Shown here piece by piece: positions 54,395-63,052 of a stretch of DNA of 64,000 nucleotides (positions within the stretch are counted from its first letter, which is position 1; each line of letters opens with the position of its first letter). The DNA comes from CAVXFS01 sp049582805. Its GTDB lineage: Bacteria > Pseudomonadota > Gammaproteobacteria > Burkholderiales > Gallionellaceae. A program made the translations under genes and the position numbers. The notes under the pieces are model-generated. The model ran no database searches. It was given only the letters and a program-made list of their open reading frames with translations, and was not told the origin of the DNA. The stretch lies in NCBI GenBank assembly GCA_049582805.1, contig JBAUUR010000165.1, positions 62,001 to 126,000 on the forward strand, written 5' to 3'.

Positions 54395-54760
54395 TTACTT
54401 CTTGGCGCCGGCGATGGCCTTGCGGGGGCCTTTGCGGGTGCGTGCATTGGTGCGGGTGCGCTGGCCGCGAACCGGCAGACCACGACGGTGGCGCAGCCCG
54501 CGATAACACCCCAGATCCATCAGACGCTTGATGTTCATGGATATCTCGCGGCGCAGATCGCCCTCGACCGTAAACCTGGCGACCTCGTCACGCAATTTAT
54601 CCATGTCCGCGTCGGTCAGATCCTTGATCTTGGTGGACGCGCCGACGCCGGTAGCGGCGCAAATGCCTTGCGCGCGCGTACGTCCAATGCCATAAATCGC
54701 GGTCAAGGCGATTACCGTGTGTTGGTGGTTGGGGATATTTACCCCTGCAATACGAGCCAT
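54395..54760 (-). CDS. rpsM: Small ribosomal subunit protein uS13
   Basis: A 121-residue uS13 starting MARIAGVNIPNHQHTVIAL. It has the RTRTNARTRKGPRK C-terminal basic tail that contacts tRNA. It begins the alpha-type group after rpmJ. Confidence 0.98.
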   Translation of the reverse strand: MARIAGVNIPNHQHTVIALTAIYGIGRTRAQGICAATGVGASTKIKDLTDADMDKLRDEVARFTVEGDLRREISMNIKRLMDLGCYRGLRHRRGLPVRGQRTRTNARTRKGPRKAIAGAKK

Positions 54761-54831
54761 GCAGCTACCCTATCGTTCAAAAAGTCATTTAAAAAGCCAA
54801 AATTATACCATCCAGGACCAATTTGAATCAA

Positions 54832-54945
54832 TCAGCCCTGACGTTGCTTGTGGCGCGGGTCGGTGCAGATTACGCGCACTACACGGTTACGCCGTATCAC
54901 CTTGCAATTACGGCAAACCTTCTTTACGGATGCCTTTACCTTCAT
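54832..54945 (-). CDS. rpmJ: Large ribosomal subunit protein bL36
   Basis: A 37-residue protein too short for most gene finders. Its zinc ligands are C11, C14, C27 and H32 (C+ form). The ATG at 54945 is preceded by GGAGG in GCAAGGAGGAAGCAA. It lies between infA and rpsM, its usual place. Confidence 0.96.
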   Translation of the reverse strand: MKVKASVKKVCRNCKVIRRNRVVRVICTDPRHKQRQG

Positions 54946-55075
54946 TTGCTTCCTCCTTGCTTTCAATTCCCCGTGACTTGCCACGGGGAGACGTTCGCCC
55001 CTTCCCCCTCGGGGGGGGAAGGTTGGTATCAGGGTGTCGAATCGCCAGCACAAACACACCCCGCTCAACATCCTC
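54946..55075. repeat. Two hairpins in the infA-rpmJ gap
   Basis: A perfect TCCCCGTG-ACTTGC-CACGGGGA stem (54968-54989) and a C-rich/G-rich stem near 55000-55022 (CCTTCCCCC with GGGGGAAGG). No T-run follows in the direction of transcription. Together they form an unusual spacer in an otherwise compact operon. Confidence 0.65.
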
Positions 55076-55294
55076 CTATTTGGCGCGGAATACAATGCGC
55101 CCTTTGGTCAAATCATACGGCGTCAATTCGACGGTAACCTTGTCTCCCGGCAGGATGCGGATGTAGTGCATGCGCATCTTGCCGGAGATATGTCCCAGCA
55201 CAACATGGCCATTTTCAAGTTTCACGCGGAAGGTTGCGTTGGGAAGGGACTCCTCTATCTCCCCCTGCATCTGAATTACATCTTCCTTCCCCAT
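55076..55294 (-). CDS. infA: Translation initiation factor IF-1
   Basis: A 72-residue IF-1 of normal length (MGKEDVIQMQGEIEESLP...). It overlaps the secY stop by one base (TGATG). A longer paralogue is encoded at 10441-10707, so the window has two IF-1 genes. Confidence 0.97.
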   Translation of the reverse strand: MGKEDVIQMQGEIEESLPNATFRVKLENGHVVLGHISGKMRMHYIRILPGDKVTVELTPYDLTKGRIVFRAK

Positions 55295-56619
55295 CAGCGA
55301 ACCAAACCGCCTTTGAAATTGGCCTTCTTCAAAAGGCTTTCATACTGGTGCGACATCATGTAGGACTGCACTTGCGCCATGAAATCCATGGTCACCACCA
55401 CCAGAATCAGCAACGAGGTGCCGCCAAAATAAAACGGCACGTTCCACTGCACCACCAGAAATTCCGGCAACAGGCACACCAGCGTCACGTACAGCGCGCC
55501 GATCAGCGTCAGGCGCAGCAATATTTTTTCGATGTAGCGCGCAGTCTGGTCACCCGGCCGTATCCCCGGCAGGAAAGCACCGCTCTTTTTCAAATTATCC
55601 GCCGTCTCCTTTGGGCTGAACACCAGCGCCGTATAGAAGAAACAGAAGAAAATAATCGCCGACGCATACAGCAATACATATATCGGCTGTCCCGGCGCCA
55701 GCTTCTCGCTGATATCCTTCAGCCACAGCATGCTGGCGCCACTGCCAAACCACCCGGCCAGCGTTGCCGGAAACAGGATGATGCTGGAAGCGAAGATCGG
55801 CGGAATCACGCCGGACATGTTCAACTTCAATGGCAGGTAGGAACTTTGCCCGCCATATACCTTGTTGCCCACCTGACGCTTGGCATAATTCACCAATATC
55901 TTGCGCTGACCGCGCTCGACAAACACCACCAGCGCCGTTACCGCGATCGCGGCAATAAACAGCAGCAGCACCTGCGGAATCGAAAACGCACCGGTACGGG
56001 CCATTTCCAGGGTACTGCCTATCGCACGCGGCAACCCTGCGGCAATACCCGCAAAAATGATCAGCGAGATACCATTACCCAAACCGCGCTCGGTGATCTG
56101 TTCACCCAGCCACATCAGGAACATCGTACCCGTCACCAGGGTGATCACCGAAGTCATCTGGAACATCATGCCAGGGTGCGGCACCAGTCCTGGTTGCGCC
56201 TGTAACGCCACGGAGATGCCGAACGCCTGGAACAGCGCCAGCAGCAAAGTCCCGTAACGCGTGTACTGCGTAATCTTGCGGCGCCCCGACTCACCTTCCT
56301 TCTTCAACTGCTCCAGGTGCGGAATCGCCATGGTGCCCATCTGCAGGATGATCGATGCAGAAATATACGGCATGATTCCCAGCGCAAAAATCGTGAAGCG
56401 CGACAACGCGCCGCCGGAAAACATGTTGAACATGCCCAGAATGCCGTTCTTCTGCGACTTGAACAGATCAGCCAGCACGGTCGCATCAATACCGGGCACC
56501 GGAATATGCGCGCCGATGCGAAAGACCACCATCGCACCGAGCAGGAACCACAGGCGACGACTCAGATCGCCATACTTGCCCTTGCTCACGCTATTGTTGG
56601 TTACCGCGTTCAAAGCCAT
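55294..56619 (-). CDS. secY: Protein translocase subunit SecY
   Basis: A 441-residue inner-membrane channel subunit with ten predicted helices. The plug-region IPVPGID (near 37-43), GGALSRFTIFALGIMPYISASI and TGGIPPIFASS-like SGVIPPIFASSI are conserved. It forms the Sec translocon with SecE and SecG, which lie elsewhere. It follows rplO by two bases. Confidence 0.97.
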   Translation of the reverse strand: MALNAVTNNSVSKGKYGDLSRRLWFLLGAMVVFRIGAHIPVPGIDATVLADLFKSQKNGILGMFNMFSGGALSRFTIFALGIMPYISASIILQMGTMAIPHLEQLKKEGESGRRKITQYTRYGTLLLALFQAFGISVALQAQPGLVPHPGMMFQMTSVITLVTGTMFLMWLGEQITERGLGNGISLIIFAGIAAGLPRAIGSTLEMARTGAFSIPQVLLLFIAAIAVTALVVFVERGQRKILVNYAKRQVGNKVYGGQSSYLPLKLNMSGVIPPIFASSIILFPATLAGWFGSGASMLWLKDISEKLAPGQPIYVLLYASAIIFFCFFYTALVFSPKETADNLKKSGAFLPGIRPGDQTARYIEKILLRLTLIGALYVTLVCLLPEFLVVQWNVPFYFGGTSLLILVVVTMDFMAQVQSYMMSHQYESLLKKANFKGGLVR

Positions 56620-56621
56620 CC

Positions 56622-57056
56622 TTACTCAACAATACTGCCGCCGGCAGCTTCGACCGCGCTGCGCGCGCCCTTGGTCAGCAACAAACCCTGCAACTTGACC
56701 GCGCGCTTTATTTCTCCGGACTTGATCACCTTGACAGTCAAGGCTGCCGCAGGGATCACCCCGGCCTGCTTCAATGCCAGCAGGTCGATATCATCCACCG
56801 GCATCTTTTGCAGATCGGACAGGCGTACCTGCGCATTGTCGTTGCGTGTCAGCGAAACAAAACCGCGCTTCGGCAAGCGGCGTTGCAACGGCATCTGGCC
56901 ACCCTCAAATCCCACCTTGTGGAATCCGCCGGAGCGGGATTTTTGGCCCTTATGGCCGCGCCCGGCAGTCTTGCCCAGACCGGAACCGATACCGCGTCCG
57001 ACGCGACGCGCCGCCTTCTTGGATCCTGCCGCAGGTTTAATTTGATTGAGTTGCAT
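56622..57056 (-). CDS. rplO: Large ribosomal subunit protein uL15
   Basis: A 144-residue uL15. The N terminus MQLNQIKPAAGSKKAARRVG with the glycine-rich GRGIGSGLGKTAGRGHKGQ is diagnostic. It directly follows rpmD without spacer. Confidence 0.98.
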   Translation of the reverse strand: MQLNQIKPAAGSKKAARRVGRGIGSGLGKTAGRGHKGQKSRSGGFHKVGFEGGQMPLQRRLPKRGFVSLTRNDNAQVRLSDLQKMPVDDIDLLALKQAGVIPAAALTVKVIKSGEIKRAVKLQGLLLTKGARSAVEAAGGSIVE

Positions 57057-57236
57057 TTACGCCTCACACTTGACCAGGTAATACACTTTGTTAATCATGC
57101 CGCGCACCGCCGGCGTGTCTTCAACTTCAACTGTGTGGTGCATGCGACGCAAACCCAGGCCGCGCACGCAGTCACGATGCGACTGCTTGGTGCCGATCGG
57201 GCTTTTTACCAGCGTTACTTTAAGTTTCTGTGCCAT
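57057..57236 (-). CDS. rpmD: Large ribosomal subunit protein uL30
   Basis: A 59-residue protein read by translating the minus strand: it begins MAQKLKVTLVKSPIGTKQ and ends KVYYLVKCEA. It has the GLGLRRMHHTVEVED segment of uL30. The stop at 57057-57059 touches the rplO ATG. It fills the spc slot between rpsE and rplO. Confidence 0.96.
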   Translation of the reverse strand: MAQKLKVTLVKSPIGTKQSHRDCVRGLGLRRMHHTVEVEDTPAVRGMINKVYYLVKCEA

Positions 57237-57239
57237 GTC

Positions 57240-57764
57240 TTACCCCTGAATTTCTTCCACACTCTTGCCGCGCTTGGCAGCGATCTCGGCAGGAGAGTTG
57301 ATGGCTTGCAAACCATTCAAGGTTGCGCGAACCACATTGTATGGATTGCTTGACCCGATGCACTTGGCCAGGATATTGCGCACGCCCACCGCCTCGAACA
57401 CCGCGCGCATCGCTCCGCCGGCAATAATCCCGGTGCCTTCCGAGGCTGGCTGCATATATACCTTGGCGGCGCCATGACGACCGATCACGGTATGGTGCAA
57501 TGTGCCGTTCTTCAGGTTGACCTTGACCATCTTGCGGCGTGATTCCTCCATGGCCTTCTGCACCGCCACCGGAACTTCCTTGGACTTGCCCTTGCCCATG
57601 CCAATGCGGCCGTCACCGTCGCCCACCACCGTCAGGGCTGCGAAGCCGAGTACGCGACCACCCTTAACCACCTTGGTCACGCGGTTGATCGAAATCATCT
57701 TCTCGATGAGACCGTCGCCACGCTCTTCGGTTTGCTGTGCTTTTCCTTGCGCCTTAGCCATCAT
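57240..57764 (-). CDS. rpsE: Small ribosomal subunit protein uS5
   Basis: A 174-residue uS5 with a double-stranded RNA-binding N-terminal domain (LIEKMISINRVTKVVKGGR) and the GRIGMGKGKSKEVPVA loop that affects decoding accuracy. Two adjacent ATG codons exist; the first is chosen. Confidence 0.97.
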   Translation of the reverse strand: MMAKAQGKAQQTEERGDGLIEKMISINRVTKVVKGGRVLGFAALTVVGDGDGRIGMGKGKSKEVPVAVQKAMEESRRKMVKVNLKNGTLHHTVIGRHGAAKVYMQPASEGTGIIAGGAMRAVFEAVGVRNILAKCIGSSNPYNVVRATLNGLQAINSPAEIAAKRGKSVEEIQG

Positions 57765-57774
57765 TTACCCCAAG

Positions 57775-58131
57775 TTAGATCTTCAAGCCATGTTCACGCG
57801 CAGCATCCGCCAGCGCTTTTACACGGCCATGATATTTAAAACCGGAACGGTCGAATGCCACGGTATCGATACCGGCGCTCCTGGCCTTCTCGGCGATGCG
57901 CTTGCCCACCACCGCAGCTGCCTTGGCATTGCCGCCGTTAGCCAACTCCTTGCGCACCTCCGCCTCCAGTGAGGATGCACTTGCCAGCACCTTGCTGCCA
58001 CATGCGGAAATTATCTGCGCGTAGATGTGCAGGTTGGTACGGTGTATCGCCAGGCGATTGGTCTTTTGCTCGGCAATGCGAATACGGGTTTTACTTGCCC
58101 TGCGTTGACGCGCTTCAATCTTGTTTACCAT
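57775..58131 (-). CDS. rplR: Large ribosomal subunit protein uL18
   Basis: A 118-residue uL18, which binds 5S rRNA with uL5. Conserved RLAIHRTNLHIYAQI and the C-terminal FDRSGFKYHGRVKALADAAR support it. Confidence 0.98.
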   Translation of the reverse strand: MVNKIEARQRRASKTRIRIAEQKTNRLAIHRTNLHIYAQIISACGSKVLASASSLEAEVRKELANGGNAKAAAVVGKRIAEKARSAGIDTVAFDRSGFKYHGRVKALADAAREHGLKI

Positions 58132-58142
58132 ATCCGCCTCGC

Positions 58143-58676
58143 TTATTTCTTCTTGGTTTCTTTCAGGATCACCACTTCATCCGCGTAGCGAACTCCCTTG
58201 CCCTTGTAGGGCTCGGGCTCACGGAACGCACGGATTTCCGCAGCGACCTGACCGACCTGTTGCTTGTCCGCACCTTTCAGGATGATGTCCGTCTGGGTAG
58301 GAGTCTCAACCTTCACGCCTTTGGGCATCTTGTATGCGACCGGGTGGGAATAACCCAGGGTCAGGTTCAGCGTATCCCCGGCAGCCTGGGCGCGGTATCC
58401 CACGCCGACCAGTGCCAGCTTGCGCTCATAGCCCTTGGTTACGCCCAGCACCATATTGGCCAGCAGTGCGCGCAGGGTGCCCGACATGGCATTCGCCTGC
58501 ATCGAGTCGCTGGTTGCGCTGAACTGCAACTGCTCGCCCACGCGCTGCACGGCAACATCGCTGTTCAAAGCCTGTTTCAGGGTGCCCAGCGGGCCCTTGA
58601 CGGAAATTTCGTTGGCAGCCAGCGCAACCTCAACTCCGGCTGGCAACTGAATAGGATTTTTAGCTATTCTGGACAT
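58143..58676 (-). CDS. rplF: Large ribosomal subunit protein uL6
   Basis: A 177-residue uL6 starting MSRIAKNPIQLPAGVEV, the usual N terminus, which fixes the start at 58676; a longer frame to 58724 overlaps rpsH. The C terminus carries EPYKGKGVRYADE. Confidence 0.97.
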   Translation of the reverse strand: MSRIAKNPIQLPAGVEVALAANEISVKGPLGTLKQALNSDVAVQRVGEQLQFSATSDSMQANAMSGTLRALLANMVLGVTKGYERKLALVGVGYRAQAAGDTLNLTLGYSHPVAYKMPKGVKVETPTQTDIILKGADKQQVGQVAAEIRAFREPEPYKGKGVRYADEVVILKETKKK

Positions 58677-58686
58677 GGCTCCCCCG

Positions 58687-59082
58687 TTACGCGACGATGC
58701 ACAGCACTTCACCGCCAATACCATTGGCGCGCGCCTTGTGATCGGTCATCAGCCCTTTTGATGTCGAAACGATGGCGATACCCAGCCCGTTCATCACCTT
58801 GGGTATATCCTGGCAACCCTTGTAGATGCGCAAGCCGGGACGGCTGACACGCTGCACCTTTTCGATTACCGGACGTCCGGCGTAATATTTCAGGCCGATT
58901 TCCAGGACCGGCTTGCCATCCTTGTCGGAAACCTTGTAGCCATCAACGTAACCTTCATCCTGCAGCACCTTGGCAATCGCCACCTTGAGCCTGGAAGAAG
59001 GCATCACCACCGTTACTTTTTCCGCCATCTGCGCGTTTCTGATGCGCGTCAGCATATCGGCGATTGGATCACTCATACTCAT
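58687..59082 (-). CDS. rpsH: Small ribosomal subunit protein uS8
   Basis: A 131-residue uS8, central to 30S assembly and, in enterobacteria, a repressor of the spc operon. The N terminus DPIADMLTRIRNAQ and C-terminal GLMTDHKARANGIGGE are standard. Two ATG starts (59082, 59076) are possible. Confidence 0.97.
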   Translation of the reverse strand: MSMSDPIADMLTRIRNAQMAEKVTVVMPSSRLKVAIAKVLQDEGYVDGYKVSDKDGKPVLEIGLKYYAGRPVIEKVQRVSRPGLRIYKGCQDIPKVMNGLGIAIVSTSKGLMTDHKARANGIGGEVLCIVA

Positions 59083-59092
59083 AAATTCACCC

Positions 59093-59398
59093 TTACCAGC
59101 TTGCCTTGATTACACCGGGAATTTCACCGCGCATCGCAAATTCGCGCAACTTGGTGCGGCCCAGGCCAAATTTGCGGAAGGTTCCGCGAGGACGACCGGT
59201 CAGCGCACAACGGTTGCGCAAGCGCACGGGACTCGCGTCACGCGGCAGCGCCTGCAGCTTCTGGCGCGCGGCGAAACGCTCCTCTTCGCTGAACTTGACG
59301 TTGGAAATAATTGCCAGCAATTCGGCGCGCTTGCCGGCGAATTTCTTCACCGTATCACGGCGTTTCTGCTCACGGTTGATCACAGCGGTCTTGGCCAT
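59093..59398 (-). CDS. rpsN: Small ribosomal subunit protein uS14
   Basis: A 101-residue uS14 of the long, zinc-free form (no CxxC pairs). The RNRCALTGRPRGTFRKFGLG segment is diagnostic. Confidence 0.97.
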   Translation of the reverse strand: MAKTAVINREQKRRDTVKKFAGKRAELLAIISNVKFSEEERFAARQKLQALPRDASPVRLRNRCALTGRPRGTFRKFGLGRTKLREFAMRGEIPGVIKASW

Positions 59399-59405
59399 TT
59401 TGCCC

Positions 59406-59945
59406 TCAGTTCTTCAGTGGGAATTTGAAAGCCAACAGAAGCGCCTTGGCCTCTTCGTCGGTCTTCGCGGTGGTGGTGATGGTGATATTCATGCCGCGCA
59501 GCGCATCAATCTTGTCATACTCGATTTCCGGGAAGATGATCTGTTCCCGCACACCCATATTGTAGTTTCCGCGGCCATCAAATGCCTTGCCGGAGATACC
59601 GCGAAAATCGCGGATACGCGGAATGGCGATGGTCACCAGGCGGTCGAGGAATTCGTACATGCGCGCCCTGCGCAGCGTCACCTTGCAACCGACCGGGTAG
59701 CCCTCGCGAATCTTGAAGCCCGCAATGGACTTCTTCGATTTGGTCACCACCGGCTTCTGCCCCGCAATCTTCTGCATGTCGGCCACGGCATGCTCCATTA
59801 CCTTCTTGTCCGCCACCGCTTCGCCCACCCCCATATTCAGGGTGATTTTTTCGATGCGCGGCACTTCCATGATGGACTTGTAGCCGAACTTTTTCATCAG
59901 TTCCGGAGCCACCTTGTCCTTGTAATGATCAAACAGACGAGCCAT
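59406..59945 (-). CDS. rplE: Large ribosomal subunit protein uL5
   Basis: A 179-residue uL5, part of the 5S rRNA protuberance. MARLFDHYKDKVAPELMKKF at the start and FRGISGKAFDGRGNYNMGV later are standard. The ATG at 59945 is preferred because AAGGAG lies five bases upstream; a GTG at 59951 is in frame. Confidence 0.97.
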   Translation of the reverse strand: MARLFDHYKDKVAPELMKKFGYKSIMEVPRIEKITLNMGVGEAVADKKVMEHAVADMQKIAGQKPVVTKSKKSIAGFKIREGYPVGCKVTLRRARMYEFLDRLVTIAIPRIRDFRGISGKAFDGRGNYNMGVREQIIFPEIEYDKIDALRGMNITITTTAKTDEEAKALLLAFKFPLKN

Positions 59946-59954
59946 GCTCACTCC

Positions 59955-60269
59955 TTAAACATCAATCACTTCACCGCTGGACTTGAAGACGCGGACCTTG
60001 CGTCCGTCTGCCAGCGTCTTGCTACCGACACGGTCGGCCTTCTTTGCCGTCGCGTTGTATATGGCAACATTCGAAACATGAATGGATGCCTCCATCTCGA
60101 CGATACCGCCGGTCGTGCCTTTAACCGGATTCGGCTTCTGGTTCTTCTTGACCTTGTTGATGCCGCTCACCAGCAGTCGATCGCCCAGCACGCTCAGCAC
60201 GTTGCCGCGATTACCCTTGTCTTTTCCAGCGATGACGATGACGTCATCATTTTTCTTGATCTTGCGCAT
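59955..60269 (-). CDS. rplX: Large ribosomal subunit protein uL24
   Basis: A 104-residue uL24 with the KOW motif DDVIVIAGKDKGNRGNVLSV near the N terminus. It starts assembly of the 50S subunit. It lies nine bases before rplE. Confidence 0.97.
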   Translation of the reverse strand: MRKIKKNDDVIVIAGKDKGNRGNVLSVLGDRLLVSGINKVKKNQKPNPVKGTTGGIVEMEASIHVSNVAIYNATAKKADRVGSKTLADGRKVRVFKSSGEVIDV

Positions 60270-60295
60270 GATTTTTCCTTGCTGCGTTAGGCCGC

Positions 60296-60664
60296 TTACA
60301 GAACCTCAGGGGCCAATGATACGATTTTCATGAAACGCTCCGTGCGCAACTCACGGGTCACCGGCCCGAATATGCGGGTGCCGATTGGCTCCAGTTTGTT
60401 ATTCAGCAGCACAGCCGCATTGCCGTCAAACTTCACCAGCGAACCGTCGGGACGGCGCACACCCTTGGCGGTGCGCACCACCACGGCGCTATAAACCTCG
60501 CCCTTTTTCACCCGGGCGCGCGGGGCGGCATCCTTGATACTGACCTTGATCACATCACCAATGGCCGCGTAGCGGCGCTTGGATCCGCCCAGCACCTTGA
60601 TGCACATGACGGAGCGTGCGCCGGTGTTGTCGGCCACATTCAAAACCGATTGCATTTGTATCAT
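60296..60664 (-). CDS. rplN: Large ribosomal subunit protein uL14
   Basis: A 122-residue uL14 (MIQMQSVLNVADNTGARSV). It is the first gene of the spc group and is preceded by a 178-base gap with a likely promoter. The FDGNAAVLLNNKLEPIGTRI core is standard. Confidence 0.98.
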   Translation of the reverse strand: MIQMQSVLNVADNTGARSVMCIKVLGGSKRRYAAIGDVIKVSIKDAAPRARVKKGEVYSAVVVRTAKGVRRPDGSLVKFDGNAAVLLNNKLEPIGTRIFGPVTRELRTERFMKIVSLAPEVL

Positions 60665-60789
60665 TTTTCAATCTCCAACTTATTCCGCCGCGGCGGCTAG
60701 TTTTGGAACCCGTTCGGGTTAAGTCGCCGCAAGCGGCAGATAAACATTCTCATCCTTGCGGAGGAGGGGGTTCTGAAACGAAGCCGCGC

Positions 60790-60818
60790 ATTCTATTCAA
60801 ACTTGGCCATGAGCACAA
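60790..60818 (-). promoter_or_regulatory. Probable spc-operon promoter upstream of rplN
   Basis: On the minus strand TTGTGC (plus 60813-60818) and TAGAAT (plus 60790-60795) are separated by 17 bases. The leader downstream contains GCCGC-TT-GCGGC and AACCCGAACGGGTT inverted repeats. The location between rpsQ and rplN is the standard S10/spc boundary. Confidence 0.55.
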
Positions 60819-60842
60819 GAGAAAGATGCATTATTTTTAAAA

Positions 60843-61106
60843 TTAAGCTGCCTGCGCTTTTTCCACCAGCTTGGTGACGCGCCAACTCTTGGTCTTCGAC
60901 AGCGGACGGCATTCCTCGATAGTCACTACATCACCCTGGTTGAACTCGTCGTTCTGGTCATGCGCATGGTATTTCTTCGATACGCTGACGATCTTGCCCA
61001 ATTGTGGATGCTTGACCTTGCGCTCGACCAGTACGGTTACCGTCTTGTTCATCTTGTCGCTCACCACCGTGCCGGTCAGCGTACGCTTCAGATTCGCTTC
61101 ACTCAT
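60843..61106 (-). CDS. rpsQ: Small ribosomal subunit protein uS17
   Basis: An 87-residue uS17 with the LTGTVVSDKMNKTVTVLVER OB-fold start. It is the last gene of the S10 group and overlaps rpmC by four bases. Confidence 0.98.
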   Translation of the reverse strand: MSEANLKRTLTGTVVSDKMNKTVTVLVERKVKHPQLGKIVSVSKKYHAHDQNDEFNQGDVVTIEECRPLSKTKSWRVTKLVEKAQAA

Positions 61107-61297
61107 TGCTGCGCACCCTTCTCTTTGATAATGGTTTTCACCCGGGCAATGTCGCGGCGCACCTTGCCCAGCTGACTGGTATTGGCCAATTGCTGCGTCG
61201 CCAGCTGCATGCGCAGGCTGAATTGCGCACGGGCCAGGGACAACAATTCCTGTTCCAGTTCCGCCGCGGATTTCACTCTCAAGTCACTTGCCTTCAT
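61103..61297 (-). CDS. rpmC: Large ribosomal subunit protein uL29
   Basis: A 64-residue helical hairpin protein near the exit tunnel (MKASDLRVKSAAELEQELLS). It lies between rplP and rpsQ with overlaps typical of the operon. Confidence 0.97.
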   Translation of the reverse strand: MKASDLRVKSAAELEQELLSLARAQFSLRMQLATQQLANTSQLGKVRRDIARVKTIIKEKGAQQ

Positions 61298-61299
61298 GA

Positions 61300-61716
61300 T
61301 TACGCCCCTACCTGTCTGACCACAAACGCGGTGGCTATCGGCAGCTTGGCGGAAGCAAGGCGGAATGCCTCGCGCGCCAATACTTCATCCACGCCATCCA
61401 TTTCATACAGCATCTTGCCGGGCTGAATTTCCGCGACATAGTATTCCGGATTGCCCTTGCCGTTACCCATGCGCACCTCGGCAGGTTTCTGGGAAATCGG
61501 CTTGTCCGGGAAAATACGTATCCAGATGCGCCCGCCGCGTTTGATGTGGCGTGTCATCGCGCGACGTGCGGCCTCGATCTGGCGGGCGGTCAAACGTCCG
61601 CGCGCAACGGCCTTCAGACCGAATTCACCGAAACTGACCTTGTTGCCGCGCGTCGCCACACCGGTGTTGCGGCCCTTCTGTTCCTTGCGGTATTTTCTTC
61701 TAGCTGGCTGTAGCAT
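61300..61716 (-). CDS. rplP: Large ribosomal subunit protein uL16
   Basis: A 138-residue uL16 starting MLQPARRKYRKEQKGRNTG. It helps place tRNA in the A and P sites. Its start overlaps the end of rpsC by 17 bases. Confidence 0.98.
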   Translation of the reverse strand: MLQPARRKYRKEQKGRNTGVATRGNKVSFGEFGLKAVARGRLTARQIEAARRAMTRHIKRGGRIWIRIFPDKPISQKPAEVRMGNGKGNPEYYVAEIQPGKMLYEMDGVDEVLAREAFRLASAKLPIATAFVVRQVGA

Positions 61717-62413
61717 GTTTCGCTCCCGACTTTCTGATTCTCTTTTCCGGTTCGGCGGTCACCGCTGCGGCAGTTTCTTCCGCTGCCGCATGTTCACCCT
61801 TGTACACCCACACCTTGACGCCGATGACGCCGTATGTGGTCTTCGCTTCGGAGAACCCGTAATCGATATCGGCACGCAGGGTGTGCAACGGCACACGGCC
61901 TTCCCGATACCATTCGGTGCGGGCGATTTCGATGCCATTCAGGCGGCCCGCGCTCATGATCTTGATGCCCTGCGCGCCCAGGCGCATCGCATTCTGAATT
62001 GCGCGCTTCATGGCACGGCGGAACATGATGCGTTTTTCCAGTTGCGAGGTGATGCTGTCAGCGATCAGCTGCGCATCGACTTCCGGCTTGCGCACTTCCT
62101 CGATGTTCAGCGCCACATCCGGCAGGCCCATGCGTTTCCTCAGCTCGGCGCGCAATGCTTCGATATCCTCGCCCTTCTTGCCGATCACCACGCCCGGACG
62201 CGCGGTATAAATGGTAATCTTGGCGTTCTTGGCCGGACGCTCGATAATGATCTTGGCCACGCCGGCGTTCGCCAGTTTCTTTTTGAGGTATTCGCGGACT
62301 TCGATATCCTTGTGCAACATGTCCGCAAAATTCTTGCTGCTGGCATACCACTTGGAAGTCCAGTCTTTATTTACGCTCAACCGGAAACCGATTGGATGAA
62401 TTTTCTGTCCCAT
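61700..62413 (-). CDS. rpsC: Small ribosomal subunit protein uS3
   Basis: A 237-residue uS3 with an N-terminal KH domain (ITIYTARPGVVIGKKGEDIE, GKKG at about 80) and the C-terminal S3 domain (RAMKRAIQNAMRLGAQGIKI). The C-terminal tail is alanine-rich and slightly longer than the core requires. Confidence 0.98.
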   Translation of the reverse strand: MGQKIHPIGFRLSVNKDWTSKWYASSKNFADMLHKDIEVREYLKKKLANAGVAKIIIERPAKNAKITIYTARPGVVIGKKGEDIEALRAELRKRMGLPDVALNIEEVRKPEVDAQLIADSITSQLEKRIMFRRAMKRAIQNAMRLGAQGIKIMSAGRLNGIEIARTEWYREGRVPLHTLRADIDYGFSEAKTTYGVIGVKVWVYKGEHAAAEETAAAVTAEPEKRIRKSGAKHATAS

Positions 62414-62421
62414 GTTTATCC

Positions 62422-62751
62422 TCAGTTCCCGACAGTTATCGTGATGTGGCAGGTCTGCTTCTCGATGCGGTTGCCGCGCCCCTTGGCCCGTGCGCTGGAA
62501 CGCACCATGGACTCACCTTTGTCCACGAAAATGGTTGTCACTTTCAGTTCGTCGATGTCAGCGCCTTCATTGTGCTCGGCATTGGCGATTGCGGATTCCA
62601 GCCCTTTCCTGATGATCACCGCGCCCTTCTTCGGGCTGAACGCCAGCAGGTTCAATGCCTTGTCCACCGGCAACCCGCGAATCTGATCCGCCACCAGACG
62701 GCCTTTCTGGGCCGACAGGTGAACACCTTTTACTTTTGCAATCGTGCTCAT
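62422..62751 (-). CDS. rplV: Large ribosomal subunit protein uL22
   Basis: A 109-residue uL22 lining the exit tunnel. The second of two adjacent ATGs (62751) is chosen because AAGGAGG is then four bases away; the first ATG (62754) is only one base away. The GRGNRIEKQTCHITITVG end is standard. Confidence 0.97.
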   Translation of the reverse strand: MSTIAKVKGVHLSAQKGRLVADQIRGLPVDKALNLLAFSPKKGAVIIRKGLESAIANAEHNEGADIDELKVTTIFVDKGESMVRSSARAKGRGNRIEKQTCHITITVGN

Positions 62752-62760
62752 CATGCCTCC

Positions 62761-63039
62761 TTATTTCTTGACCGCTTTTTTGTCGGCGGCATGACCCTTG
62801 AAGGTGCGGGTCAGTGAAAATTCACCCAGCTTGTGGCCAACCATGTTCTCGGAAATATATACCGGGATATGCTGCTTGCCGTTGTGCACCGCGATGGTCA
62901 GGCCGACGAATTCCGGCAGCACGGTGGAACGACGGGACCAGGTTTTAACCGGACGCTTGTCACTGGTGGCGCGCACAGCCTCCACTTTCTTCATCAAGTG
63001 CAAGTCTACGAACGGGCCTTTTTTAATGGAACGTGCCAT
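62761..63039 (-). CDS. rpsS: Small ribosomal subunit protein uS19
   Basis: A 92-residue uS19 (MARSIKKGPFVDLHLMKKVE, later GHKLGEFSLTRTFKGH). It is six bases before rplV. Confidence 0.98.
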   Translation of the reverse strand: MARSIKKGPFVDLHLMKKVEAVRATSDKRPVKTWSRRSTVLPEFVGLTIAVHNGKQHIPVYISENMVGHKLGEFSLTRTFKGHAADKKAVKK

Positions 63040-63052
63040 ATCTGTCTACCCC

